Assembly (NCBI GenBank): GCA_948567375.1
Contig: OX419755.1
Span: 30,757,001 to 30,821,000 of the forward strand
From: Lunularia cruciata
Taxonomy: Eukaryota; Streptophyta; Marchantiopsida; Lunulariales; Lunulariaceae
Direction: 5' to 3'
Length of the DNA stretch: 64,000 nt
Below, one piece after another: positions 35,945-47,700 of the stretch; position 1 is the stretch's first letter; each line of letters starts with the position of its first letter. The translations under genes were made by a program, and so were the position numbers. The notes beneath the pieces were generated by a model. The model did not search any database. It saw nothing but the letters and a program-made list of their open reading frames with translations, and had not been told where the DNA came from.

Positions 35945-36650
35945 CCTTCAAATTGATTCAATTCTCAAAAATTTGGGTAGCTCTTTTGCACACCGTCTGC
36001 CTCTTTAGCAAATCTACAACAACTCAAGCAGAGCTTTTGCCCATGATCCACACAAATGAAGGAGGAATTTAAGTTATTGTGATCATAGATACTAGCAATT
36101 CTGTTAGGCTTAGAGATATCACCAACATACTCAATTTTTGTGCTCAATTTCTCCTTGATTCTTTTTCTTCTAATGTAATCAACTTCCAATCAACTCAAAT
36201 CACAATCAATTTAAGTTAGCAATCAATCTTCAATTAAATGATCTACCAACAATAGACACTAATGTGTGAGACAGAGACATGTGAGTGTCACCTAGAGTCC
36301 TTTAGCTAGAGTGGATGTGGCTTGATTATAATTAGTGTCTATTATTGGTAGATCATTTAGTTAAAGATTGATTGTTAACTTGAGTTGAGTGTGATTTCAG
36401 TTGATTGTAAGCTGATTACTTTAGAAAAAAGAATCAAGGAGAAATCAAGTGCAAAAATTGAGTGTGTTCGTGATATCTCCAAGCCTAGCGATTGCTAGTA
36501 TCTATGATCACAATAACTCAAAGTTCTCCTTCATTTGTGTGGATCATGGGTGGAAGCTCTACTTGAGTTGTTGTAGATTTGATAAAAAGACAAATGGTGT
36601 GCAAAAGCACTACCAAATTTTTTGAGTATTAAGTCAATTTGAGATAGTGA
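35945..36650. repeat. Large inverted repeat, about 310-bp arms
   Basis: The left arm (about 35945-36262) is the reverse complement of the right arm (about 36331-36650), with a loop of about 70 bp. Examples are CCAACAATAGACACTAAT against ATTAGTGTCTATTATTGG, and the Cys-rich frame SSFICVDHGQKLCLSCCRF readable from both arms. It could be two copies of one retroelement end placed head to head or a foldback element. Confidence 0.75.
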
Positions 36651-36993
36651 GTGTTTGATTTGAGCCCAAAGAAGTGAAATTAGGGTCAATTTGGTGCAAA
36701 TTGAGCTTGAAGTGCAAAATTGAAGACAAATTTAAGAAACCAATCTCCTCAAATTAGTGATTTGGAGATCCCCATTCTCCCAATTTTGCCCAAGGTAATA
36801 GTTAGTGAAGGATTTGGTGGTCAACCAAGTATAGGGGAGGTACGTTCGATTGGCAAAGGTTGTTCAGATTTGGGGTTGCTTGAATTGCACTAACTAGTTC
36901 TCAAGTTGGTGGAGATCTACCAAATATGGTGAAGGTTCAAATTGGCAAGAAGAAAGACCTCATTTGGCTGAATGTTAAATTCTTAGGTTGCCT

Positions 36994-37677
36994 TGTGAGC
37001 CGACTAATCGCTCACTCAAGATGAACCTCCAATGGCTATTATGGTAGTGCACAATGGACTAAGAAGCAAGGAATCCCAACTCCATCATACTCCAAGGCTA
37101 ACACTCCAAGACTCAAGACATTGTTCACTAGAGAACTCAATGAGAGAGAGATAGTTGGATGATGAATACCTCCTCATCCCTAGTTTATATACTTGTGAAA
37201 TAGTTATGCACCAAAGTTACTAATTAATTGAGTTACAGAGTAACTCAAGTTACTAGGTTAAAAGTCAAATAAAATCTAAAGTCTAAAGGAATATCTATAC
37301 TCATGGGAATATTCTCCTAAGCATGTGATCTTATCTTGATCCAACCATTAAGTCAAGGATTCCTTCACATGGGTTATCTTTGGACTATAGAAGAATCCAA
37401 AGCAAAAAGGCTTGTGGGTCAAAGAATTATCAACTCTTTCCTCAAAGCCAAACACCTAGGAATAATATTAAGTCAATGCACTAGAATCCACAATAGTGGT
37501 ACACATCTTTTCCACTTCCTCTAAAGTCAGGTCTCCCTATCTTGGCTATGACTAATTTTAGCTAATCATGGCTAATGTATAACCATCCTTTATCTTTATA
37601 TACATAATATCTCTCAAGTACTTATAATAACCAACTTATGATTACAATAACACATATATGCACAAATGAGTATTACA
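36994..37677 (+). mobile_element. LTR of family C, copy C3 (684 bp)
   Basis: Starts TGTGAGCCGACTAATCGC and ends ATGAGTATTACA, matching C1 and C2 throughout. No target duplication is visible (flanks TGCCT and TTTAC). Confidence 0.8.
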
Positions 37678-37925
37678 TTTACCCCGGACTAAGATTTCAC
37701 TTTGTTCTTAAAGTAAAGATCTCTCTACCTTCTATGATATATCTTCAACCTATCATGGTTCTTAGATTTCTCCTTAAGACCCTCCTTAAACTTCTAGATC
37801 CACTTGCAATCTATCACTTGTTGATCCTTAGGTAACCTAACTAGTTCTCAAGTATTATTATCTCTCAAGGATTGCATCTCCCTCTCCATGGAACCAAACC
37901 ATTAATCCTATCAAACTATCTTTGT

Positions 37926-38762
37926 CATGCGATTTGTAGCATCATACCTAGATTGCTCTGACGCTGGAGTAGTAGTGTTGGTAGTTAGAAGTATTTTGAC
38001 AATTACTCATAGACTACTTGTTGACGGTCAGATTTTGTGATTTTTTTTTACTGGCTACATGGTGAGGTCCACCGTCACTTGCACTATTTGCACCATTGGG
38101 TGTACTGCCAACGGGACCGTTAGAGTTGAAGACCTAGATTGAGATCTAGGGGTATGTTTTGAAGTGCAGCTCTAGAGAGCTCTAGTCTTTGATGTTGAGC
38201 CTTCAAGTTGTTGTGCATATATACATTGCTACACAACATACATTGCTATCAACATCATACACTATAGAAGCACAACTCACACATAAGTCATACATAGACT
38301 CTAAAGTGCCATAATAATCAAATTGTTTACAACTCTCAAATACACTCAACTCAAATTGATACTTGATCTGTCACTCTATAAACTACAAACAACTAGGCAC
38401 TAATTACATTCAAGCCACACCCACTCTAGCTAAGAGAATCCAGTTGACGCTTGCCGGCCTCTATCCACCATAGCCAAGCACTCAAAGGCTCAACATCAAA
38501 GAAGTGAGCTCTCTAGAGCTGCACTTTGAAAGTATACTCCTAGACTCGAGCTAGGTCTGAAACCCTAATGGTCCCATTGAAGATGCACTTGACGGTGCAA
38601 TGTGACGGTGGGCTCTACCATGAAGTCAGTACTCCAAACACAAAATCTGACCGTTGGAAAGTAGCCTCTGAGAAATTTCTGAAATAACTCTAACTACTAT
38701 CACTGCAACTCCAGTGTCCGAGCAAACTAGATGCGATGCTACAAATGGTGTGACAACTATCA
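37926..38762. repeat. Inverted pair of repeat H with internal direct repeats
   Basis: 37926-38220 is the reverse complement of about 38470-38762, with a spacer of about 250 bp. Both match repeat H at 2845-3200. In addition about 100 bp at 38212-38310 recurs directly at 38764-38870 (ACACAACATACATTG...CTCTAAAGTGCC). There is no coding capacity. It is probably LTR DNA of element F or a relative. Confidence 0.65.
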
Positions 38763-39024
38763 TGCGTATATACATAGTTACACAACATACATTGTTGTCA
38801 ACATCATATACAATAGAAACACAACTCACACATAAGGCATAGACTCTAAAGTGCCATAATTGCCTCCCTAGCTGGCGGTTAGATCCCTCTAACTCCAAAT
38901 AGCCATCTACTCCAAGTATATAGTATACCTTATGATGGGCAAACATCAGGAGGCCGGGTTGGAGCCCCATCATTAGTCGTCTATTTGCAATCCATACCAT
39001 ATAAAGAATGAACTAGCTATAGGT

Positions 39025-39341
39025 CAAGTACATCTAGGACATAACCACTATCCCTGAGGAACCATCGTGAAGGGAGGAGTCATACATGCCATATGCCATC
39101 CTCTCAAACAACTATCACACACTAACATAGTAGCAGCTCCACTAGAATAGCCACATAACATACACCTCAAGCCTACACGTACAAGTGCCAAGCTTGGGTC
39201 CATAATACCATCAATGTTTGGGAGGTGGCATGGCACACAATTGCGCACATGATCCTTCCAAACAACACCATCATGTCCTTCTAACCCAAGGACTCTAGAT
39301 GGCAAAACCTCACGCACTCTCAAGATAGTGCGGCTTGTCAA
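39025..39341 (-). pseudogene. PHD finger at the 3' end of gypsy pol (element F)
   Basis: The frame reads CVPCHLPNIDGIMDPSLALV then CMLCGYSSGAATMLVCDSC, RGWHMACMTPP and, after one stop, WLCPRC. The spacing C-x2-C-x9-C-x2-C-x4-H-x2-C...W-x-C-x2-C is a complete C4HC3 PHD finger, a fold that reads histone H3 tails. It lies 0.2 kb downstream of a gypsy integrase core on the same strand, where chromoviruses carry a chromodomain. It is probably a targeting module of the element; it could instead be a captured host exon. Confidence 0.8.
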
Positions 39342-39538
39342 AATATCAAGTGTCGTTGGTGCTATCTGCTATAGATATACATAGTTTCTTGGATAAAATT
39401 GATGGATCGAGGGTCTATAACCTCCTCCTTGAATGGTAACATAGCGTAAAGTATCTCTATGTTGAGCAATTGCCAAGTTCCAAAGGCCATTAGCATCACT
39501 CTCTGAAAGATCTTTGCCCGGTGAGAACATGCACTCAT

Positions 39539-40614
39539 TCATACATTTGGGTCATCCAAGTCCAAAACTACAGGAGCATCGTGACGAATGGCTACAGGTA
39601 AACCTGGATCTTGTCCATAGAGTAGGAAATTAGGAGAGAAGGATGCTAAGGAAGCTTGTCGGCTGAATCGATAGCCCATGGCCAACCAAGGTAATTGGAG
39701 ATCCCAATCTCTCAAGTGGTCTCTCTGCAAACCATACTTTTGCAATCCTCTCTTCACTATCTTAACCACTCTCTCTACTAAGCCATCTGCCTCAAGGTGA
39801 TCTTGGGATGTAGTACAATGATCAATCAAAGCCTTGGCACACAAGACTTGAAACTCCTCCAAGAACTCTGTACCCTAATCAGTCAAAACCTCAACTGGTG
39901 CACCAAAATGACTAAGAACTCAATCCAAGACCAAGTAAGCTGTCCCTTCACTAGACTTGTCAGGAAGTGCTACCAACTCAATCTACTTGGAGAAGTGCTC
40001 CACCATCACCAAGACATACCGATGATGTCTCACAATCAGCGGTAAAGATCTAGCAAAGTCCAAACTCCAACAATAACCCAATCCCATGATAGGTAATGGG
40101 TGTAACTGTGGTGTAGGAGCATTGAATGATGCTCTAACTTGGTCACAAACCACACATCTGGCAACAAACTACTGTACCTTGGTCTGTAGACCGTGCCACC
40201 AATAATGACTTTGGAGTAAGCTATATGTATACTTTACTCCAAAATGTCCTAGCTCCTCATGAGCATGATGGACCAATTGTGGTCTCTAAGATGGAAGTGG
40301 TACTACTTGCACTCTACCATCCTCCCATACATGCAAAAGGCGTCTACCCTCCAATCTGAATTGTTTGGCTTGCTGAAGAACACAATCTCTCTCCTTGGCC
40401 CAATTGTGCCACCCACAACACTAGTGCAAAGATAATCCATCACTAGGACATCATCATGAATGTCTCACTTAACTATACCAATATCTTCACTCTCTGGATC
40501 TATGACCTCAATAACTCTTCTTGTATACATTGAGAGAGATACCACCAAAGCCTCTAAAAATATACATAGAAAGGCCAATGCATGCCAACCTGGCACCATC
40601 TCCTCATCTGTCTC
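39539..40614 (-). pseudogene. Element F integrase
   Basis: From about 40330 downward: an HHCC half (HAHEELGHFGVKYTYSLLQ, then CVVCDQVRAS), a core with SLDFARSLP (first Asp), VEVLTD followed by a stop and GTEF (second Asp), and LEADGLVERVVKIVKRGLQK (Glu). The 39862-39539 frame continues with LQLPWLAMGYRFSRQASLAS and FLLYGQDPGLP. RT and RNase H are missing because the A 3' LTR begins at 40615. Multiple stops are present. Confidence 0.75.
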
Positions 40615-43600
40615 TGTGACAACCCGGCAAATATCACTTTTGCGGTAATCGAGTAAGTAAAGTTTGTTCCCATAGAGATACTATTCAGAAATGTCCAAAT
40701 ACGAAGTCAAAAGTCACAATTGTAGTTCTTCTTGGTTTCTTCTTTAATCTCTCAGGTAGAAACTACACCCAGAAGAGAGTAACAAGATCACAATCTTGAC
40801 AACTTGTCACGAATACACACACACACATAATCACAACATAGCAAATTCTGTCCAAACAACTCTTGATTGTGATGATTCAGATTCTCCCAAAGACGGCACT
40901 TCACTGCAAAGCACGATTTCACCTCAAAATTGTGTTCCACCCCTCCACTGAAGGCACAACTTCCTTGATGAAAATTGCTTCACATCAACTTTGTGCTGCA
41001 CTCACAAATGCAGAATACTACCAACACTACAATTCCTCTCAAATCTGTTAAGGCATTGCTCCAATGCACTTCACTCAGGATCAAACACACAGAATGAAGA
41101 TCAAGGCTGCAGATTCCAACATCCACAGACACACTGACTTGCTCTTTGGAATTCTCCACACACTCACAACTACAAACACAAAATTGACAATCGGAATTAA
41201 GCTTAAGCGACAAGCATTGAGAACAACACTTTGCTTTATCTATCTTCAAAAATATGAATACTGAATAACATAGGACTGCGAATGCTCCCCTTAAATACTG
41301 AAGCAAATGGTAGACCTGCCTACCTAAGCACCACTTCCTAACATCTTTTACTACCTGTAGATCCCAATTGACAATCTATCTCTTTATATTTGCCTCTTCT
41401 TATCTCAAAATCGATACTTATCGTGATCCAATGTCTACTTCATCATTGGCTTCTAAACCCGATGATCTTCTTAATACTTCTCCTTCTTTGGGTATAGCTA
41501 ATTCTACCAATTCCTTCACTAATTCTACGACTTCTACGCTAGGAACTACAATTGAACTCAGGAGTGACTTATCTAACTCTCTATCTCCTGACCCACTCTT
41601 CTCTATTGTGTCAATTATCAAGTCCGATGACACTTGAATTCCTATTTCTGGGGCATCGGGTTTCTTCTCCACTGTCACACTATTCCGAATCTTTTCTAAC
41701 TCTAAATTGACTAAATCTAGTCTAAGACTAACATTGTTCTCTACGTCTAACATTTTCCTATCTATGCGTTCTCTCAATCAGATCAACAAGGTGTTCATGT
41801 CCACATCCTTGGCTTTTCTCTTCCGATTTTCTTGCACAAGTAACTTCAACTCATGTAGGCGCGCTTCTTCCAATCTCTCATTAGCCTCCGTGCTTAAGAT
41901 TGCTCTCAACTTCCTTGCAACTTCTCCCACTGATTCCGATGCATATCCTCGAGAGCGTTCTACCTTCAACTCCTCACGATACATCTTCAACTCGTCTTTG
42001 TACTCCGCAGCGAGCATCTTCTTCTCCTTTGCATACTGCATGCTCTGCCTTTCCGCGCTCCTGAAAAGGTCTTGTAATCGTTCCTCTTCTTGTTGCCTGG
42101 CTGCCAACTCTCTCTGGCATGCTTGATCTTTCGCCGCTGCACTCTTCTTCAAACTATCCAACTCTTGCTCCATTACGATGGTCATCGCCTTCAAATGAAC
42201 ATTCTCGATGTGCACATCACTCACTTCCTCCTTCATCTTGCTGAGCCACATCGCCTATTCTGTTAATTCTCCGGCTCGCCTCTGCAATTCTTTTTCTTTT
42301 ACTTTGCAGCTTTCTTGTAACATGGTAAGCGTCTTCTTTGTTAAGCCTTCCTCCCTCCGAAGTTCTTCCACTTCCTCACTTCTTTGGACTTGTTGCTCTT
42401 CCAACTCCTTCACTTCACTCATCAAATACATCACTACCTGCAACTCGTTCATCCCCTTCTTGCAATCTTGGGGAATTACCTTCCGATGATCCTTTAGTAT
42501 CTCCAACAAGGGTGTGACCTCCTTTGTCAAATACGATATCTTGCCAAAGTTCTCTTCCTCTTCATCGCCATCTTCATCTTGAGTCTTCTCCTCCGTCATC
42601 GGCTCCTTCATCTGAAGTCACAATCTTTGTATCTTCATTGTTTTTGTACTTTCTTTGTCTAGGTCTCTTGAACTGGCCCCGTGGGATTCTCCTCTTTCTC
42701 TTTTGGTCTTGACTTGTTTACCACCATTGCTTGACAAGCCTCACTAACCGCCACCGATTGTTGAACTTCTTGCTCCCCATCGCTATTGCTCCCAGACTCC
42801 TCACTTTTTAAGGTGAGCTCCTCTTCTTTGGATTCCTCCTCTTGCGACTTGGTTTCTTCTCCAGACTCCGATCCTGATGATGCATCTTTTATGATCTTCG
42901 TAGTCTTTAAAATCAGCTGCCGAGTCTTTCTTTGCGTGGGAGGTGACCTCGCTTCTTCGGGTTTGCCACCTTTCTTCATCTTTAGACTGGTAATTTCTTT
43001 GACCTTCCACTGTCCGGTCTTTGAGAAGTATTTATCGTTTGCTCGAAGGTGCAGCATATACTGGCGCTCTTCCTCGTCTACTTCCTGTTGTTAATCTGGA
43101 TGCATGTGAGACCCCATATGATGACACTCCTCTTCGGTCAGCAGGTTCAGTCCAAAGTAGAAATGTGCTACAAACGGTGCAAAGTAATGCGGTGGCGAGC
43201 CTATTTGCCAATTAACCACCATCTGCCTCGTTTGGTGGTGAAAGCACTTCGCCCAATTTGCTGGAACTCTTGCAAACATCTGATGGAAGAATACGGCTTG
43301 CTGCATGTTCATGTAGGTGGTTTGTTTTGGCTTGAACATGGCCATCATCGCCCCCACAATGCTTCTTTGGATCGGATCCCGATAGGACTCCACCTTGTAT
43401 CCATTCGTCGTTCTTGGAGCAAAACGAGTTGCGGATCTCCACCGTCTCCTCTGCAGCATCGCACTTCCGATAGAAGGTGATCCCCGTCGGCTCTCTTGCT
43501 TCTCTCCCCAATACTAACCTCCAATCCGACTCAGTAAATCGAGCCGGATTGCCTCTCTTCCCTTCCACCTTGGGACCCCCCTCACAATTATTGGCAGTGA

Positions 43601-44295
43601 TCTCTGCCATCACTTCCGGGAAACTGAAATTCTAGTTCCATGCTAAAAATGTAATACAAAGTCTAGTCAAGACTTCGATTCTAGCTACTACATCTACTCT
43701 TTGGATTGCAAAACCTTGCACCGCTAGCGCATTGGCCACCTTCTTTGCCATGATTTGTTCTCTCATTCTATGATGCTGGAAGATGAGACCCTCTCCTGGA
43801 CGAGACACTCTAACTCCCTCCTTTGGAAAATCTTACTCTCAATGGGCTTCCGGACACGCATTACTGCCGGACGACTACTCAAAGGGATTGGAAATTTACT
43901 CGAAACATTCAACTTTTCCCTGCGTAGTTGCAATTTTATATTACCCCGAATCGCAATTATTCTTCAATCAATTTTAGCTTCAAATTTCTCTCTTCTACGT
44001 GCAAATCCCAGTCACTATCAAGACATGCTTCTTTTGCTCCCACCATTTCTTGAAATGTACTTTCTTGCCACGTACCAAGGTTGTTAAACGGTCTTTGTCT
44101 CTCTTGTGCCTTCCAACCCGTTTTTCCGTCGTACTCCTCTTCCGAGTGCCTCCATCATCGGATCCAATGTCATCTTCTTTGGATGTCCTCCAAAGTTAGT
44201 TTCGTCCATTCTTTGTCCGCAATTTGACTTTTAGTGCTTACTTCTTCTCTTAAACACAACTAAACATGGAAAAACAAAAAAATGTGGGTACCACA
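40615..44295 (-). repeat. 3' LTR of element A (3681 bp)
   Basis: Begins right after the purine tract with TGTGGTACCCACATTTTT and ends GGTTGTCACA. The U3 part (about 3 kb) holds the coiled-coil ORF. A TATTTAAG box (plus-strand complement at about 41292) starts the final about 0.65 kb of R-U5. In a 200-bp stretch I compared, it differs from the 5' LTR at about 8 positions. Confidence 0.85.
41418..43751 (-). pseudogene. U3-encoded coiled-coil ORF, 3' LTR of A
   Basis: Successive frames 43613-43212, 43459-43091, 43057-42659, 42611-42255, 42251-41778 and 41777-41418 give one collinear protein of roughly 780 residues if breaks are ignored. The N-terminal part is globular (SDWRLVLGREA, AVFFHQMF, PPHYFAPFVAHFYFGLNLL). 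Next comes a Ser/Glu-rich acidic stretch (SGSESGEETKSQEEESKEEE). The C-terminal coiled coil has EVKELEEQQVQRSEEVEEL and ERLEEARLHELKLLVQE, ending VDIGSR. There are no membrane spans. The position after pol matches an env-like gene, but it lies inside the LTR. Function unknown. Confidence 0.8.
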
Positions 44296-44308
44296 TACCC
44301 CCTCCCTC
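44296..44308 (-). promoter_or_regulatory. Polypurine tract of element A
   Basis: Minus strand GAGGGAGGGGGTA sits immediately before the LTR start TGTGG. This is the expected plus-strand primer position and proves that the LTR begins here, upstream of the coiled-coil ORF. Confidence 0.85.
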
Positions 44309-45606
44309 AAATGTGAGCATCCCCGCAAACACCAACAACCGGGTTTTTATACAAAGTCGGGTTCGGGGTCCAATATTTTCTAACCCTCCAACCATTGACG
44401 CGAGTTGCAAAAGGATTGCCATCCAGGTCTGCGAGTTGAATAGAACCATTAACATAGATGTGCATCACACGATACGGTCCCATCCACCTCAGATGTAATT
44501 TTCCTGGAAAAAATATGCAGCAACTATCATATAATAATACCAAGTCTCCCTCCTGAACAACCACAGGTTTGATTCTTTTATGGTGCCAAACCTTCCGTTG
44601 TTCTTGAATTTCCTTTGTAGTTTGTATTGCATTGTCCCTTTTCTCTTCCAACCACATCAGTTGATGGATCCAAAGATCTTGGCTTTCTTCCTCCGACAAA
44701 CGTTCTTCACAAAGTATTCTATATGTTGGTACTTCAAACTCAACTGGTAATATGGGATGCAATCTGTATGTCAGAAAATAAGGAGTTTGCTTGGTAGTAA
44801 TCTTTTCAATTGTTCGATATGCCCACAATGCTGCAGGTAACTTTGTATCCCAGTCATAGGCATAATTGATTGTCACCTTATTCAAAATTTTACACAGCAA
44901 TCCATTGGCCTTCTCCGTGAGTCCATTCGCTTTTGGGTTGTAAGGTGTGGTCTTCCAATGTTTAATTTGGAAGTATTTGGTTAATGCTTCCACCATCGAG
45001 TTCAAAAAATGAGTTCCTTGATCACTGACCAATTCCAGAGGACACCCATAACGGGAAATGATGTTTTGGAAGAAAAATTCTGCTACTGTCTCTACATCAT
45101 CTCTTCGTGTTGCCTCTGCTTCCATCATCTTGGTGGCATAATCTACATACTAAGATGTACCTCTTCCTTGTGACACGAGTTACTGGTTGAATAGGTCCCA
45201 CAAAATCAATACCCCATTTCTCAAATGGGGCCAGAGGCAAAATTGGTTTCAAAGGCCACTAAGAAGTTGCCATTGGTTTCCCTGTTCTTTGACAGGCATC
45301 ACAACTCCAAATATGGGCATGAGTATCTTTATATATCATAGGCCACCAATACCCTACCAAAATAATTTTCTTCACCATATTTTTTAGGGCATAGTATCTC
45401 TCCAATGCTTTTGAGTGTAAGGATTCAATGACTCCTCCTACTTCGTATGCTTCCAGACATCTCCAAAGTACTTCATCTTTGCCCATTTTAAAAAAAATGT
45501 TGTGTTTTAATTGGTACGGTCCCATTTTCCAAAGAAAGACTGCCCTTTGTTCTAGGTCCAGCCCCTCAGAACAATGGCACGTATGCAAATAGTGATATTC
45601 TGCCAC
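44307..45606 (-). pseudogene. Element A integrase
   Basis: Two frames. 45606-45259 carries the HHCC region (HSKALERYYALKNMVKK, WWPMIYKDTHAHIWSCDAC). After a stop comes FEKWGIDFVGPIQP with the first catalytic Asp. 45128-44307 carries LELVSDQGTHFLNSM (second Asp), PYNPKANGLTEKANGLL (Glu) and a C-terminal part with VVQEGDLVLLYD and LHLRWMGPYRV. All three DDE residues are present. There is no chromodomain; the frame ends just before the polypurine tract. One stop and one frame change make it inactive as read. Confidence 0.85.
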
Positions 45607-46399
45607 ATACTGCGTACTTCAAACAGCCATTAAATGATATAGCTCTTCATTAGGAAACTGATCATCGATTTCCAAATCTTGGTCTTGAGTTTCTAACCTG
45701 GATAAGAAGTCTGCATTTGAATGCGAAGCTCCCTTCCTTACTTGTACAGTGTATGTGAATTCTTGTAACAACAAGATCCATCGTGCAATTCACCCGGACA
45801 AATCTGCCTTCTTGACCAAGTGTTGCAGTGCATAATGGTCCACATAGAAGACGAATTTGTATCCCAATAGGTAGTGGCAAAATTTCTTGTAGGCATACAC
45901 TATTCCGAGTGCTTCTCATTCAGTTGTTGAATATTTCTTTTCTGCGGCTGATAGTTGTCGGCTGGCGTAGTATACTGGGTAGTCCTTCTTCTTCTCGTCC
46001 TTCTGACTTAAGACAACTCCAATGGCCATGGACAAAGTGTCCACATATACATGAATAAGGACGTCCCAATTTGGGGCCCTCATGATTGTGCTTCAACCAG
46101 TTTCTTCTTCAACACCTGGAAAGCTTCTTCTTGATTTGCTTCCCACAGATAATCTTCGGATTTCTTCAGAAGCTTGGTAAGTGGTGCAGCGACCACCACA
46201 TAATTTGACACAAAGCGTTTGTAGTATCCAACATGTCCCAAGAAGGCTCTCAGCTCCCGGATGTTCTTTGGGGATTCCAAAGCTGCAATTACTTTAACCT
46301 TCTTGACATCAACTTCAATACCTTGGCTTGACACCCAATGCCCCAGAAGAATTCCCTCCTTCATTGCAAAGAAGCATTTCTCTGGGTGTAATGACAAGC
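45607..46399 (-). pseudogene. Element A RT thumb and RNase H
   Basis: LSLHPEKCFFAMKEGILLGH is the RT connection directly after the inserted B LTR. It continues with LRAFLGHVGYYKRFVSNYVV. RNase H follows as VYVDTLSMAIGVVLSQKDEK, then YYASRQLSAAEKKYSTTE and FVFYVDHYALQHLVKK, giving the Asp and Glu catalytic positions. There are in-frame stops (after TTE and near 45780). Confidence 0.8.
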
Positions 46400-47148
46400 T
46401 GTTATACTCCAAGGACAAGAGAAGAGAGAAAACACAGATTGCACACTCAAACATTTGATGCCCCAAGGGAGCACCTTCTCTTTATTTTATAGACAAAGAG
46501 GATCTCCTCCAAGGAAGCTCCACCATAGGATTAGGGACACAGATAGGTGACATTTTAGCAAGCTCCACCCTTGGATTACTTACTTGGATGGGTGACCTGT
46601 CTGGTCTAGGTCCTATCTGGTTGGTCAAACGAGCTTTGACCGGAGGGAATCTTTTAGGGAATCTTCCTATAGGAATCTTAGAATCACATGAGTAAGGTAC
46701 CGTTGGAAAGCTCTCAATGAGACAAAGCAGGGGGAGGGAAGGCCTGCCTTTCCTTCATTGGGGGGGGGGGGGGGGAGGAATCTGCACATTTTTGAGGCCT
46801 AATTCATCCGTTTAGGCCTCCAAAATTGCCTTCAAAGATTTCAAGCATATTTCGGTTCCTACTCTATTAGTAGAAGTCCCCTTTTGGTGATACCTCTTTC
46901 TAATCTGTTTAGTCCATCATGTGAAACATCCTTCCAGATGTTACCAAACCAATTCTCACCTTTAAATCATATGTCTAGCTATTGGTTCTAAGGTTCTCAA
47001 GTCTATTTCGGTTTCTACCCTATTAGTAGAAGTACTCTTTTGGTGATACTTCTATCTGATCTATTTTGACCATGATGTATAACATCATTCTAGATGTTAC
47101 CAAACCAAATTTCCCATCTAGATCATATGGCTAACCCTTGGTATTACA
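46400..47148 (-). mobile_element. Solo LTR of family B inside A's RT (749 bp)
   Basis: Plus-strand ends TGTTATACTCC and GGTATTACA match the 5' LTR of element B (57558-58298). The 5-bp flanks are identical: CAAGC at 46395-46399 and again at 47149-47153. The RT frame breaks at one edge (YLRQTFERC) and resumes at the other (LSLHPEKCFF). It is a clean solo LTR with a perfect target duplication. It includes a run of about 17 G near 46761. Confidence 0.95.
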
Positions 47149-47700
47149 CAAGCCGGCAAAACAACACCTTTCAAAAGTTTGGCGAAGGTAATCTAAATGT
47201 ACATCTCTTTGCCCAAACACAAAAAAATCATCAATGAAGACTTCCACAAATTTGCACAGAAAATCTTTGAATATTGAGTTCATCATCCGCTGGAAAGTAG
47301 CAGGAGCATTACACAACCCAAAGGGCATTTGATTGTAAGTGAATGTGGTTTTATCCTTGTCTTCTTCTCGAATGGATACTTGATTGTACCCTAAAAATCC
47401 ATCAAGAAAACTATAACATGGATGACCAGCTACTTGGTCCAGAATTGTATCTGTAAACGGTAAAGGATGATGGTCCTTTTGGGTGACTGCATTCAATTTG
47501 GAAAAATCTTGGCACACTTGAATTTTCCCTGTCTTCTTCTTTGGAATGATGACAATGGGGGAAACCCACTCACTGCTTAGAACAGGGAAAATTATTCTGG
47601 CCCCTAAGTACTTATCAATTTTGTCTTTTACCAAGAGGGAGTACTTCAGGTTCAAGCGGTATTGTCTTTGCCAAACCGGAACTACATCTTCAACCAAATC
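47149..47700 (-). pseudogene. Element A reverse transcriptase
   Basis: Frame of about 185 codons: AVTQKDHHPLPFTDTILDQV, AGHPCYSFLDGFLGYNQVSI, EEDKDKTTFTYNQMPFGLCN, APATFQRMMNSIF, and FIDDFFVFG with an intact DD pair. The FLDG..GYNQ and FIDDFFVFG wording is characteristic of the Athila/Tat branch. It is cut after the catalytic motif by the solo B LTR. Confidence 0.85.

Noticed and set aside
39025-39341. Independent host PHD-finger gene
   Set aside because: It is on the same strand directly after a gypsy integrase, with no introns or additional host exons seen; kept as an element module, though capture remains possible.
41418-43751. Classical env-like glycoprotein gene
   Set aside because: The position fits, but there is no signal peptide, no transmembrane segment and no Cys-rich surface domain; the product is acidic and coiled-coil.
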